This document shows positions 8,951 to 16,988 of a stretch of DNA of 64,000 nucleotides, piece after piece (within the stretch, counting starts at the first letter, position 1; every line of letters starts with the position of its first letter). The DNA is taken from the NCBI GenBank assembly GCA_013360295.1, contig JABWCL010000001.1:248001-312000 (forward strand). Reading direction: 5' to 3'. The notes beneath the pieces are model-generated. The model was not told where the DNA came from. It was given only the letters and a program-made list of their open reading frames with translations, and ran no database searches. Source of the stretch: Ignavibacteriaceae bacterium. Lineage in GTDB: Bacteria; Bacteroidota; Ignavibacteria; Ignavibacteriales; Ignavibacteriaceae. A program made the position numbers and the translations under genes.

Positions 8951-9682
8951 TTATCCTTCTTTTACAATTTCCTCAGCGATCTCATTTGAAACGAGGATCC
9001 TTCCGCAGTACTCACAATTGAAAAGGCGATTGTTTTTCCTTATTTCCAATTGTCTCTGCGGGGGCACAATATTATGGCAGCCTGAGCAGGCTGATCTTTT
9101 GATAGTGGCAACGGCTTTTCCGTTCTTTGCTTTTCTGATCCTCAGATAAGCTGTAAGATCAGGTTTCCGGACCTGTGATTCAATTTTTTCGCGCTGTTCT
9201 CTTTTCTTCACTTCTTCCTTCTCGGTCGATTTGATGATCTGTTTCAGATCTGCCTGTTTATTTTCGAGATCAGCTACCAGTTCTTCAAGTTCAGGTTTGA
9301 CTTCGTTTATCTCTCTGTCAAGTTTCTGGTTGTTGACTTTGATCGATTCAATTTCCATTTCAAGTTTTTTAATCTGAACTTCGGTCTGGTCAATCTCTTT
9401 ATTCAGGGCGTCATATTCCCTGTTATTTTTTACGGAGAACAACTGACTCTTGAACTTTTTCTGGTTTTCAAGATACCTCTCGATTTCCGATTCATCTTTC
9501 TGCTGTTTTTCCTGAGCTTCTTTTATCTCAAGTTCTTTGCTTTCCACGGCATTCTGAAGCGTCTTGATCCTGTTTTCGAGTTCTCTGACCATCAATGGCA
9601 GGTCGCCTCTTGATGCTTCAAGTTCATCTAATTCGTCGTCAATGAGCTGAAGCCTGTACAGTGTTTTTAATCTGTTTTCCAA
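8951..9682 (-). CDS. Coiled-coil protein with C4 zinc ribbon (COG1579-like)
   Basis: The 243-residue protein is a long antiparallel coiled coil (about residues 10-175, rich in Glu/Lys/Gln heptads) followed by a C-terminal zinc ribbon with SACSGCHNIVPPQ and FNCEYCGRIL, i.e. two CxxC pairs. This is the family usually annotated as zinc ribbon domain protein, COG1579, whose members are thought to bind nucleic acid or ribosome-related partners; the precise function is not settled. It starts 3 bases after the Nif3-like gene, a pairing that is very widespread in bacteria, which suggests a shared but unknown role. Confidence 0.9.
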   Translation of the reverse strand: MENRLKTLYRLQLIDDELDELEASRGDLPLMVRELENRIKTLQNAVESKELEIKEAQEKQQKDESEIERYLENQKKFKSQLFSVKNNREYDALNKEIDQTEVQIKKLEMEIESIKVNNQKLDREINEVKPELEELVADLENKQADLKQIIKSTEKEEVKKREQREKIESQVRKPDLTAYLRIRKAKNGKAVATIKRSACSGCHNIVPPQRQLEIRKNNRLFNCEYCGRILVSNEIAEEIVKEG

Positions 9683-9685
9683 TGT

Positions 9686-10801
9686 TTATTCCTTATATGT
9701 GTAATAAAAAACCGGATTTGCATTCCTCGGAAAAATCTCAATCGGGATTCCCGCTGTTTCTGAATGCTTTAAAATTTCTTTTTTGAGTTGTCCAAGTATA
9801 TGGGATTCTGTTTCATAGTGTCCCGCGTCAATGAGCAGGATATTGTCCCTGGCATCTAAAAAATTGTGGTATCTGATATCGGCGGTAATAAATACGTCAG
9901 CTCCGCACGCCGCTGCCTTGCGCGAATATTCTTCCCCGGCTCCGCCACAAACTGCAATACGTTTAACTCTCTCTTTCGTAATGGCTGAGTACCTCAGGCA
10001 AGGAATGTTCAGGGCTTTTGAGACCATTTTTAAGAACTCCCGTACATCGGTATCTTCGGAGAGTTCTCCGATTGCACCGGCGCCGAAGTTCTCGTGAGAA
10101 TTTTCGAGTTTATAAATATCGAATGCAGGCTGCTCATAGGGGTGACTTGCCAGGAGAGCGTTTATAATTTTCGTACGGTCCCACTCATTAAAAATTATTT
10201 CTAACCGTACTTCCTCAACATTTTCAAAATTACCTTTCGTTCCGATGACTGGGTTGCTCCCTTCATCACCCCTGAAAGTTCCGGTTCCTTCTGAGAAAAA
10301 CGAACATTCACTGTACGAACCAATAATCCCGCCGCCGGCATTGAAAATGGCGTCAGACACTTTTTGAAGAGATTCTTTGGGTACAAATACAACTAGTTTA
10401 TTCCTTTTGGTGGGCGCGGGTTCGAGGAAACGGATATTATGGAGTCCGATCATTTCAGCGAGTGAAAAACTCACTCCGCCTCTGGCGTAATCAAGGTTTG
10501 TGTGATAGCTGTAAACTGACAGGTCATTTACTAAAGCGGTTCTAACCAGAGCGGGGATACCGGGGGCAGACGTATTTATTTTTCGAAGAGGGTGAAATAA
10601 AAGAGGATGATGAGTAATAATTAAGTTGAGCTTTTTTTCGAGAGCGTAACTAAGCACCTCGGGGGTAATATCAAAAGCGAGAAGAATCCCCATTAACCGG
10701 GCGGTTGGATCACCTACCTGAAGTCCGGGATTATCTCGCTCCCACGCAATTCCTGGCGGGGCCCATCTATCTAAAAGGCAACTTATATCGTTAATCTTCA
10801 T
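9686..10801 (-). CDS. Nif3-like dinuclear metal-centre protein with inserted PII-like domain
   Basis: The 371-residue protein has the Nif3 metal ligands ITHHPLLF (about residue 63) and DAGHYETE (about 325), and an extra domain between about 130 and 235 (KLVVFVPKESLQKVSDAIF... GGGIIGSYSECSF) that matches the YqfO/CutA-like insertion of long Nif3 proteins. The family forms toroidal hexamers with two metals per subunit; hydrolase activity (GTP cyclohydrolase I type 2) has been proposed for some members but is not general. Immediately upstream of its ATG is a terminator-like hairpin, leaving little room for a leader. Confidence 0.92.
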   Translation of the reverse strand: MKINDISCLLDRWAPPGIAWERDNPGLQVGDPTARLMGILLAFDITPEVLSYALEKKLNLIITHHPLLFHPLRKINTSAPGIPALVRTALVNDLSVYSYHTNLDYARGGVSFSLAEMIGLHNIRFLEPAPTKRNKLVVFVPKESLQKVSDAIFNAGGGIIGSYSECSFFSEGTGTFRGDEGSNPVIGTKGNFENVEEVRLEIIFNEWDRTKIINALLASHPYEQPAFDIYKLENSHENFGAGAIGELSEDTDVREFLKMVSKALNIPCLRYSAITKERVKRIAVCGGAGEEYSRKAAACGADVFITADIRYHNFLDARDNILLIDAGHYETESHILGQLKKEILKHSETAGIPIEIFPRNANPVFYYTYKE

Positions 10802-10804
10802 AAA

Positions 10805-10836
10805 TAAAAAAATGCACTCCCGGTAAGAAGTGCATT
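10805..10836 (-). terminator. Intrinsic terminator/attenuator abutting the Nif3 start codon
   Basis: On the minus strand AATGCACT pairs with AGTGCATT (8 bp) around a ten-base loop and is followed by a run of seven T residues, then ATTTATG, where ATG is the Nif3 start. It lies about 120 bases downstream of ispG and may end that transcript, but its position also makes it a candidate attenuator for the Nif3/zinc-ribbon pair. Confidence 0.75.
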
Positions 10837-10954
10837 AAATAAACTTAATCCTTTAATCCCTTACAACAAAGGGATAATGATAATATGTAATAAATTCTAT
10901 CGTTTCGCATCAATAAAACAAAAATAATATTTTTATGGGAAATATCAAAAAAAA

Positions 10955-12913
10955 TTACTCAGTTTTTTCGTCTCCGATTTCCACCGGTTCTACCCATTTA
11001 TCATCTTCCCGGATAAGCTGAATCAATTCATCCACGGCTTCTTCGGTTATTACATTTCTCTTTACTACGTCTTTCCCCCGGTAAAGAGTAATTTTGCCAG
11101 GACCTGAACCAACGTAACCGTAATCCGCATCAGCCATTTCTCCCGGACCGTTAACTATGCACCCCATTATAGCTATCTTTACTCCCTTAAGATGCTCCGT
11201 CCGCTTTCTGATCTTATTTGTAGTTTCGACAAGATCAAATAAAGTCCTTCCACAGGATGGGCAAGCAATATATTCCGTCTTGGAAATTCTGACTCGCGCA
11301 GCCTGCAAAATTCCGAACGAAATCCTGTTAACATCTTTTTTGGATATCCCCTCACCCGTCAACCACACTCCGTCACCGAAACCGTCAATAAACAATGCGC
11401 CAAAGTCAGTGGCAGAATAAAGCTGGAACTGGTCAAAAGTTAAATTGGGGTAGTCTCTTTTAATTATTGCCGGATTCCTTAAACCTTTCTTCTCCATTTC
11501 AAAGAAGAATCTCCTCTGCTCGGCCATTCCGTGGTCGTTGGAAGTAACGATTACCGGTATTATAGTACGATCCTCCCTCATCAGGTCAAGAACATCGCTA
11601 CCGGTTTCCGCCGCATCAAATATGACAAAATTAAAGAATGCGGAGTTTTCATTGTTCCCTCTGTACTCTTCCGGAGTATAAAGAGGAAATGCGTTTACTT
11701 TATTCTCAAGTGTCAGCCATTTAGAATAATCATACACCGGCCTGAGTGCATTCGGTATATCAAATTGAATTTCACCTTTACCGAGGTAAAGAAAATCGGC
11801 AGCTATATCCTGCATATACCACTTGTCTGTCTCCGCATTGTAAAAGTAGCCGATCTGTTCAAGTTGTACCGGAGAGGAAATAATTTCATCTCTGAAATCA
11901 GAAAATACTCTCGGTACGTTTCCCGCGCCAATACCGATTCCTTCATTAGTCACTCTCCTGTTATAGCTGAAAGGATCAATTGGAGAAGTTTCGATCTCGG
12001 GGATATTACGATGATCTGCGCGATCACGGTACCTATTGGCAAGTGCGATCGCAACCGGCGCTTCAAATTCAGGTTCTTCAGTTAATGATACTCTGATCGT
12101 GTCACCGATACCGTCTTCGAGTAAAGCGCCAATACCGACGGCCGACTTAATCCTCCCGTCTTCCCCGTCGCCGGCTTCCGTCACACCAAGATGAAGAGGG
12201 TAGTTCATACCTTCTGCTTCCATTTTATAAATGAGCAGGCGGTAAGCCTGAACCATTACCTGGGTGTTGCTCGCTTTCATAGATAAGACAACATCCTTAA
12301 AACCGTTATCTTCACAGATCCTTACGAATTCAAGCGCGGACTCAACCATACCAACCGGTGAATCACCATACCTGCTCATTATTCTGTCACTTAACGACCC
12401 GTGATTTGTCCCGATCCTGATAACTGTTCCATATTCCTTACAAATTTTAACAAGCGGAGTGAAACGCTCGCGAATCCTCTCCAGTTCTTCCTGGTAAGAC
12501 TTGTCATCATACTCAATAAACTCAAATTTTTTTTTGTCAACATAGTTCCCTGGATTCACTCTCACCTTCTCAACTACTCTCGCCGCAAACTCCGCCGCGT
12601 TTGGAGTAAAATGAATGTCAGCAACCAGCGGAACATTATACCCCCTGCTCCGCAGTTCCTTTTTTATTTCTTCTAAGTTTTTGGCTTCGTTAATACTTGG
12701 AGCCGTAATCCTTACATATTCACATCCAGCCTCCACCATTCTGATAGTCTGTTCAACCGTTGCTTTTGTATCCATTGTGTCTGTGGTAGTCATTGACTGT
12801 ATCCTTATCGGGTAATCACCTCCCATAGGGACACCCCCGATATTGACCACTCTCGTTTTGTAACGGGAGTATCTGGTAAGGCTGTTGCAATATCTTTTTA
12901 TATCTTCAAACAT
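10955..12913 (-). CDS. ispG: 4-hydroxy-3-methylbut-2-enyl diphosphate synthase, long form
   Basis: The 652-residue protein is the three-domain IspG/GcpE found in Bacteroidota, Chlorobi and plants, longer than the 370-residue E. coli type. The N-terminal TIM barrel starts with RVVNIGGVPMGGDYPIRIQSM; a large insert occupies about residues 290-540; the C-terminal reductase-like domain carries the 4Fe-4S ligands CPSCGRTLFD (about 551-554) and CIVNGPGEMADADYGYVG (about 585, with the Glu as fourth ligand). It reductively opens methylerythritol cyclodiphosphate in the MEP isoprenoid pathway. The pathway partner dxr is also in this window at 49.2 kb. Confidence 0.96.
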   Translation of the reverse strand: MFEDIKRYCNSLTRYSRYKTRVVNIGGVPMGGDYPIRIQSMTTTDTMDTKATVEQTIRMVEAGCEYVRITAPSINEAKNLEEIKKELRSRGYNVPLVADIHFTPNAAEFAARVVEKVRVNPGNYVDKKKFEFIEYDDKSYQEELERIRERFTPLVKICKEYGTVIRIGTNHGSLSDRIMSRYGDSPVGMVESALEFVRICEDNGFKDVVLSMKASNTQVMVQAYRLLIYKMEAEGMNYPLHLGVTEAGDGEDGRIKSAVGIGALLEDGIGDTIRVSLTEEPEFEAPVAIALANRYRDRADHRNIPEIETSPIDPFSYNRRVTNEGIGIGAGNVPRVFSDFRDEIISSPVQLEQIGYFYNAETDKWYMQDIAADFLYLGKGEIQFDIPNALRPVYDYSKWLTLENKVNAFPLYTPEEYRGNNENSAFFNFVIFDAAETGSDVLDLMREDRTIIPVIVTSNDHGMAEQRRFFFEMEKKGLRNPAIIKRDYPNLTFDQFQLYSATDFGALFIDGFGDGVWLTGEGISKKDVNRISFGILQAARVRISKTEYIACPSCGRTLFDLVETTNKIRKRTEHLKGVKIAIMGCIVNGPGEMADADYGYVGSGPGKITLYRGKDVVKRNVITEEAVDELIQLIREDDKWVEPVEIGDEKTE

Positions 12914-12920
12914 TTTTTTC

Positions 12921-13436
12921 TCATTTTAACATTGAAATCAAAGCATTCATAAAAACCGGGGAAGACGGAGCGTCTTTACCTGTAAGAATTCTGCCCTGGA
13001 TTACAAATGCTTTATCTGAATAATCTATTTTCCCGTTGATAAGTTCCTGTTTATAGGATGGATGACAGGCTGCCTCACCTTCGGAGAGTACACCGGCAGA
13101 TACAAGAAGAACCGGCGCGGCACAAATCGCCGCGAGAAATTTGCCAGCGTTGTTAAATCCCGAAATTAACCGGAGTAAGGCATCATCCCGAAAGTGGTTT
13201 TTCACACCCTGACCGCCTATCAGCAGTAAGGCATTAAAATTCGACGGTTTCACATTCTCAATTAAGACGTCCGGTTTCACCACGAGTCCGTCATCTCCGC
13301 GGCAGAATCCCGGTGCGGAGGCGAATACAAAAGTCCTGAATCCTTGCCCGATAAGAGACGCACGCGCAGTCCTGTATTCAGTGCTGCTGAAACCACTGCT
13401 CGCCAAAAATATCAGGACACTGCCCGGCTGTTTCAT
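12921..13436 (-). CDS. DJ-1/PfpI family protein
   Basis: The 171-residue protein has the flavodoxin-like DJ-1 fold: an N-terminal strand with an acidic residue (E20), LLLIGGQGVK before the elbow, and the nucleophile C105 in the AAICAAPVLL elbow followed by a His in CHPSYKQ. Members act as chaperones, deglycase/glyoxalase-like enzymes or amidases; the sequence alone does not choose. It lies 7 bases before ispG, so it is probably cotranscribed with it. Confidence 0.87.
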   Translation of the reverse strand: MKQPGSVLIFLASSGFSSTEYRTARASLIGQGFRTFVFASAPGFCRGDDGLVVKPDVLIENVKPSNFNALLLIGGQGVKNHFRDDALLRLISGFNNAGKFLAAICAAPVLLVSAGVLSEGEAACHPSYKQELINGKIDYSDKAFVIQGRILTGKDAPSSPVFMNALISMLK

Positions 13437-13460
13437 TCCTCTACAATATTGGATTTAGAT

Positions 13461-14432
13461 TTACTGTATGGTCAGAACTTTTTCCAGACAGATCAGCGCT
13501 TCCTGCGGTTTAATAAAAACTTTTTCAGTACCCTTAATTGCGTTGATAAAATTCTTGAGTTCGAGGATCAGCGGCTCCTGTTTATACAACGGATAGTTAA
13601 TGATCTTTCCGGCAGTGATTTTCCCCGCGCCAAAAAATGCTTCAGTTATTTCGGATGCGTATTTTTCGTAATCACCGTTTTCAAAAAACAACACTTCCTG
13701 GTTGTAATAATCACCCAGGATCATCCCCTCATCACCGTATATTTCAATTATTCGCATTCTCCGTGGTGAGATCCAACTGAATTCGGAAGATGCCAGGATA
13801 CCGTTATCCAGCCTCATCAGAGCCTTTGCGTATATCTCCTGCTTCTTAAGTTTTAAAACATCAGACTTCACGCTCTCGATGATCCCTTTGCCAAGATAAT
13901 GAATGATATCTATATCGTGGACAGCAAGGTCAATTAAGACTCCTTCAATATTGCCCAGAAGCCTCTTCGGGACCGGGCCTACTCTCTGAGTATTTATGAT
14001 ATATATATTGCTTAAGAGTTTGTTGTCAATGAATTCCTTAATTTTGGTAATAACAGGATTGAAGCGTTCGATATGTCCTACTGTGAAAACCGTGCCGGCT
14101 TTCTCAGCAGCGGCAATTATTTCCTGGGCCTCAGTATATGAATGGGAAATTGGTTTTTCAACCATTACGTTATGTCCGGTATTGAGGAAATCAATAGCGA
14201 TTTCTTTGTGAGAGACAGGGGGAGTCGCCACGATAACTCCGTCAGTTTTTTCATTCCGGATCAGATCTTTATAATCAGTATAACATTTCGAAATGAAGTA
14301 TTCTTTTTTTGCAATGTTAAGATTCTCTTCGTTCGAATCAACTGCAATAATTTCAGAAATATCAGGGAATGAACTTAAAACCCTTAAATGATTCCTCCCC
14401 ATAACACCGGTACCAATAACTGCGATTTTCAT
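13461..14432 (-). CDS. Gfo/Idh/MocA family oxidoreductase
   Basis: The 323-residue protein has an N-terminal Rossmann fold with VIGTGVMGRNHL (GxGxxG at about 7-12), the EKPISHS motif with the conserved catalytic-region Lys (about 94), HIERFNP at about 120, and the C-terminal alpha/beta domain with the DLAVHDIDIIHYL segment typical of the family. It uses NAD(P) to oxidise or reduce a sugar or sugar-like substrate; the HxxRFNP and AVHDID pattern resembles members that act on UDP-N-acetyl sugars or inositol, but I cannot fix the substrate. It precedes the DJ-1 gene on the same strand with a 24-base gap. Confidence 0.88.
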   Translation of the reverse strand: MKIAVIGTGVMGRNHLRVLSSFPDISEIIAVDSNEENLNIAKKEYFISKCYTDYKDLIRNEKTDGVIVATPPVSHKEIAIDFLNTGHNVMVEKPISHSYTEAQEIIAAAEKAGTVFTVGHIERFNPVITKIKEFIDNKLLSNIYIINTQRVGPVPKRLLGNIEGVLIDLAVHDIDIIHYLGKGIIESVKSDVLKLKKQEIYAKALMRLDNGILASSEFSWISPRRMRIIEIYGDEGMILGDYYNQEVLFFENGDYEKYASEITEAFFGAGKITAGKIINYPLYKQEPLILELKNFINAIKGTEKVFIKPQEALICLEKVLTIQ

Positions 14433-14660
14433 AATGTGAAATTAATTAGATGATTAAAAAAATGAGACTGAAAGTATCCAAACTGATTAAAAAAATAAAA
14501 CAAAAAAGTAAATTCGTTCATACAAAAATAATACACACGGAAATAAAACACTCCTGTTTCAGTCATACTAATACCCTCCCCCTTTACATCCCTTCCCTAA
14601 AAACTACTCCTCCATCCCACAAATGCCGCCGGTAATGAACCTGATACTGTCACTGAAAAA

Positions 14661-16043
14661 TCAAAGCAGTTTTCCGCTTAAAAGCATCAGGGCAACCCCA
14701 AAATAGATAAGAAGGCCTGTGACATCCACAAGTGTCGCCACAAAAGGCGCGGAGGAAGTCGCCGGATCAAACCCGAGTTTCTTCAAAGCCAGAGGGAGGG
14801 CTGAACCAACAAGAGTCCCCAGTGTTACAACTCCTACTAAAGCGAACGATACAGCCAGTCCGATCAGGTACCAGTATTCTCCATAAGCAGCATGAGTCAT
14901 CTGGCCGAACCCAACTCGGACAAAACCGAGCACCGCAAGGATCGAACCGAGTATTAGTCCGGAAAAAAATTCTCTTCTAACCACGAACCACCAGTCAGCC
15001 ACCCTGATTTCGCCAAGAGACAGGGCACGTATCACAAGTGTTGATGCCTGTGAACCCGAATTACCTCCGCTCGCGATGATCAGCGGAACAAACAATGCCA
15101 ACACCACCGCTTTTGCAATTTCGTGTTCAAAAAATCCCATCGCAGTAGCTGTGAACATTTCTCCGATAAAAAGAATACTCAGCCAGCCTGCCCTTTTCTG
15201 CACCATTCCGAAGAGTGAAATCGTCGAATAGGGTTCCTCCAAGGCTTCACTACCGCCAAGTTTCTGGATATCTTCAGTTGCCTCTTCTTCAGCCACATCA
15301 AGTACGTCATCAATCGTAACAATTCCCATCAGAATACCTGTGTTGTCAGTAACCGGCAGCACTGTCCTGTCATAGTCTTTAAAGACCTGCACTGCTGTTT
15401 CCTGGTCATCCGTCGCGATAAGATGGATAAAGTTTCCATCCATCAGTTCGCTCAGTTTTTTATCAAGAGGTGAGAGTAGGATTTCCCTTATCCTGATATC
15501 ATCAATAAGCTTTCCCTTGTCATCCACAATATAAATTACGTTAAGAGTCTCGCTGTCTTTTCCGTACTTCCTGATATTAGCAAGAACATCCTCCACTGTG
15601 AGGTCCTCGCGTATGGAAATATAGTCAGGGGTCATTAGCCTTCCGATCGTGTTTTCCTTGTATCCAAGAAGTTTATTCGCGATAGAGCGCTCATCGGGGG
15701 AAAGCATCATAAGCATCTGTTTGGTTACCGGCGCGGGGAGTTCTTCAAGCAGTGCGGTACGATCATCAGGGGCCATTTCGTTAAGAATTCCAGCTACCTC
15801 TTCTTTCGCAAGAGATTTCATAAGCGATATCTGAACGTCCACATCGAGATACTCAAAGGTATCGGTGGCAATATCTTTAGATAAAAGCCGGAAAACCACC
15901 GCCTGGTCTTTTTCCGAGGGTATGTCAGTGATCAGGTCTGCCAGGTCTGCGGGTGAATAGTCTGACAGAACTTCTCGAAGTGTGGCTAAATTTCTATTTA
16001 CAATGAGATCTTCGATCTCGGGGAATAATAAGTTACCTAACAT
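14661..16043 (-). CDS. mgtE: Magnesium transporter MgtE
   Basis: The 460-residue protein has the MgtE layout: an N-domain of short helical repeats (about 1-130, with ADLADLITDIP and MAPDDRTALLEEL), two CBS domains (about 135-260, ending DVLDVAEEEATEDIQKLGG), a plug helix and five C-terminal membrane segments with the pore sequence PLIIASGGNSGSQASTLVIRAL. The cytosolic domains sense Mg2+ and gate the channel. I looked for an M-box riboswitch in the 160 AT-rich bases before the start and did not find one. Confidence 0.96.
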   Translation of the reverse strand: MLGNLLFPEIEDLIVNRNLATLREVLSDYSPADLADLITDIPSEKDQAVVFRLLSKDIATDTFEYLDVDVQISLMKSLAKEEVAGILNEMAPDDRTALLEELPAPVTKQMLMMLSPDERSIANKLLGYKENTIGRLMTPDYISIREDLTVEDVLANIRKYGKDSETLNVIYIVDDKGKLIDDIRIREILLSPLDKKLSELMDGNFIHLIATDDQETAVQVFKDYDRTVLPVTDNTGILMGIVTIDDVLDVAEEEATEDIQKLGGSEALEEPYSTISLFGMVQKRAGWLSILFIGEMFTATAMGFFEHEIAKAVVLALFVPLIIASGGNSGSQASTLVIRALSLGEIRVADWWFVVRREFFSGLILGSILAVLGFVRVGFGQMTHAAYGEYWYLIGLAVSFALVGVVTLGTLVGSALPLALKKLGFDPATSSAPFVATLVDVTGLLIYFGVALMLLSGKLL

Positions 16044-16151
16044 CCGGAACTCCCTCTATAACGGGATTAAATTTTTACATTGGAACTATTTCAACCAAAT
16101 TTGAATTAAAAAACTATATACTTATAATAATATATTATTTTAATCTGAATT

Positions 16152-16179
16152 TTGAAAATATCAGAAAAAGCATTATATT
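16152..16179 (+). promoter_or_regulatory. Candidate sigma-70-type promoter for tRNA-Lys
   Basis: TTGAAA at 16152-16157 and TATATT at 16174-16179 are 16 bases apart and end 25 bases before the tRNA. The region is AT-rich, so this is a modest match only. Confidence 0.35.
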
Positions 16180-16204
16180 AAAAAGCTAATTTTGAAAATT
16201 TCAA

Positions 16205-16276
16205 GGGCGCGTAGCTCAGGGGTAGAGCATTTGCCTTTTAAGCAAAGGGTCGGTGGTTCGAGCCCACCCGCGCTCA
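16205..16276 (+). tRNA. tRNA-Lys (anticodon TTT)
   Basis: The 72-base sequence folds as a full cloverleaf: acceptor GGGCGCG with CGCGCTC (one G-T pair), D-stem GCTC/GAGC, anticodon stem TTTGC/GCAAA around the loop CTTTTAA with anticodon TTT, and T-stem GGTGG/CCACC with loop TTCGAGC. The discriminator is A and no CCA is encoded. It is followed within three bases by a terminator-like hairpin, and it heads an array in which its sequence is partly duplicated twice. Confidence 0.96.
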
Positions 16277-16278
16277 CA

Positions 16279-16302
16279 AATCCCACGAAGAGTGGGATTT
16301 TT
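16279..16302 (+). terminator. Hairpin with T-run after tRNA-Lys
   Basis: AATCCCAC pairs with GTGGGATT (8 bp) around GAAGA and is followed by TTT. It is the first of three identical copies in the array and probably ends the tRNA transcript. Confidence 0.75.
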
Positions 16303-16326
16303 ACTTTTAAAGTGAAAGAAAGCAAA

Positions 16327-16581
16327 ATGCATTTCGTTTATATTCTCAGAAATCCTCAGGGTAAGCATTACATCGGCGAAACTGAAAACCTTGAGAGAAG
16401 GATTATAGAACACAACAAAGATAACGGCCACTTTACAGGCTTCAATGGTCCTTGGGAAATTATTGTTTCCCATTTTTGTACTGACAGAAGTGAAGCTAGA
16501 AGACTTGAAAGAAAACTTAAAAGTTTCAAGAATCCCGGCTACGCAATCAAGTACTTATCTGAATTGAGGACTCAAGGGTAG
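16327..16581 (+). CDS. Small GIY-YIG nuclease-domain protein, copy 1
   Basis: The 84-residue product is a single GIY-YIG domain: FVYILRN (GIY equivalent), KHYIGET (YIG), the conserved Arg in LERRIIEHN, and the C-terminal glutamate region SEARRLERKLKSF. It resembles the stand-alone GIY-YIG (YhbQ/UvrC-N-like) proteins of unknown role. I chose this ATG because a longer frame starting at 16192 would translate straight through the tRNA. The last codons and the TAG stop lie inside sequence homologous to the tRNA D-arm, so the gene is fused to a tRNA copy. A nuclease role is expected from the motifs; the target is not known. Confidence 0.85.
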   Translation: MHFVYILRNPQGKHYIGETENLERRIIEHNKDNGHFTGFNGPWEIIVSHFCTDRSEARRLERKLKSFKNPGYAIKYLSELRTQG

Positions 16582-16631
16582 AGCATCCCGATTTATCGGG
16601 AGGGTCGGTGGTTCGAGCCCACCCGCGCTCA
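16566..16631 (+). pseudogene. Broken tRNA-Lys copy, first
   Basis: From CTCAAGGGTAGAGCAT onward it follows the intact tRNA: D-arm, GGGTC variable region, complete T-arm and 3' acceptor strand CGCGCTCA. The anticodon arm is replaced by the palindrome TCCCGATTTATCGGGA, which gives a loop of the wrong size and no usable anticodon, and the 5' acceptor strand is lost into GIY-YIG 1. It cannot be a normal tRNA. Confidence 0.88.
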
Positions 16632-16633
16632 CA

Positions 16634-16657
16634 AATCCCACGAAGAGTGGGATTTTT
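16634..16657 (+). terminator. Hairpin with T-run, array copy 2
   Basis: This is an exact copy of the hairpin after tRNA-Lys (8 bp stem, GAAGA loop, T-run). It would terminate a transcript covering GIY-YIG 1. Confidence 0.72.
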
Positions 16658-16681
16658 ACTTTTAAAAAGAAAGTTAGCATA

Positions 16682-16936
16682 ATGCATTTTGTTTATATCC
16701 TTAGAAATTCTCAGGGCAAACATTCCATCGGCGAAACCGAAGACCTCCAGAGAAGGATCGTAGAACACAATAAAGATAATGGCCACTTTACCGGCTTTAA
16801 TGGTCCCTGGGAAATTATTGCATCCCATTCTTGTTCTGACAAAAGTGAAGCCAGAAGACTTGAAAAAAAACTTAAAAGTTTCAAGAATCCCGGCTATGCT
16901 ATCAAGTACTTATCCGAATTGCGTGCTCAGGGATAG
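16682..16936 (+). CDS. Small GIY-YIG nuclease-domain protein, copy 2 (altered YIG motif)
   Basis: The 84-residue product aligns end to end with copy 1 and differs at about a dozen positions. The GIY-equivalent VYI, the Arg in LQRRIVEHN and the SEARRLEKKLKSF region are kept, but the YIG motif reads HSIGE instead of HYIGE: the tyrosine that is normally part of the catalytic site is Ser. The nuclease may therefore be weak or inactive. As in copy 1, the C-terminal LRAQG and the TAG stop are encoded in tRNA D-arm-like sequence. Confidence 0.82.
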   Translation: MHFVYILRNSQGKHSIGETEDLQRRIVEHNKDNGHFTGFNGPWEIIASHSCSDKSEARRLEKKLKSFKNPGYAIKYLSELRAQG

Positions 16937-16986
16937 AGCATCCCGATTTATCGGGAGGGTCGGTGGTTCGAGCCCACCCGCGCTCA
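16921..16986 (+). pseudogene. Broken tRNA-Lys copy, second
   Basis: GCGTGCTCAGGGATAGAGC matches the tRNA from inside the acceptor strand through the D-arm with one deletion and one change. The anticodon arm is again TCCCGATTTATCGGGA, while the T-arm and CGCGCTCA are intact. It ends the array before the shared hairpin. Confidence 0.88.
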
Positions 16987-16988
16987 CA

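Noticed and set aside
14450-14635. 61-codon frame between the oxidoreductase and mgtE
   Set aside because: Very Lys/Ile-rich, no motif, in an AT-rich spacer; likely chance.
16044-16204. M-box (magnesium) riboswitch before mgtE
   Set aside because: The region is AT-rich without the conserved M-box core or a suitable fold; nothing supports it.
16192-16581. Longer GIY-YIG reading frame starting upstream of the tRNA
   Set aside because: It would translate through the complete tRNA-Lys gene and the hairpin; the ATG at 16327 gives a complete domain without this.
16566-16986. Two additional functional tRNA genes
   Set aside because: Both copies lack the 5' acceptor strand and have a palindrome with a wrong-sized loop in place of the anticodon arm.
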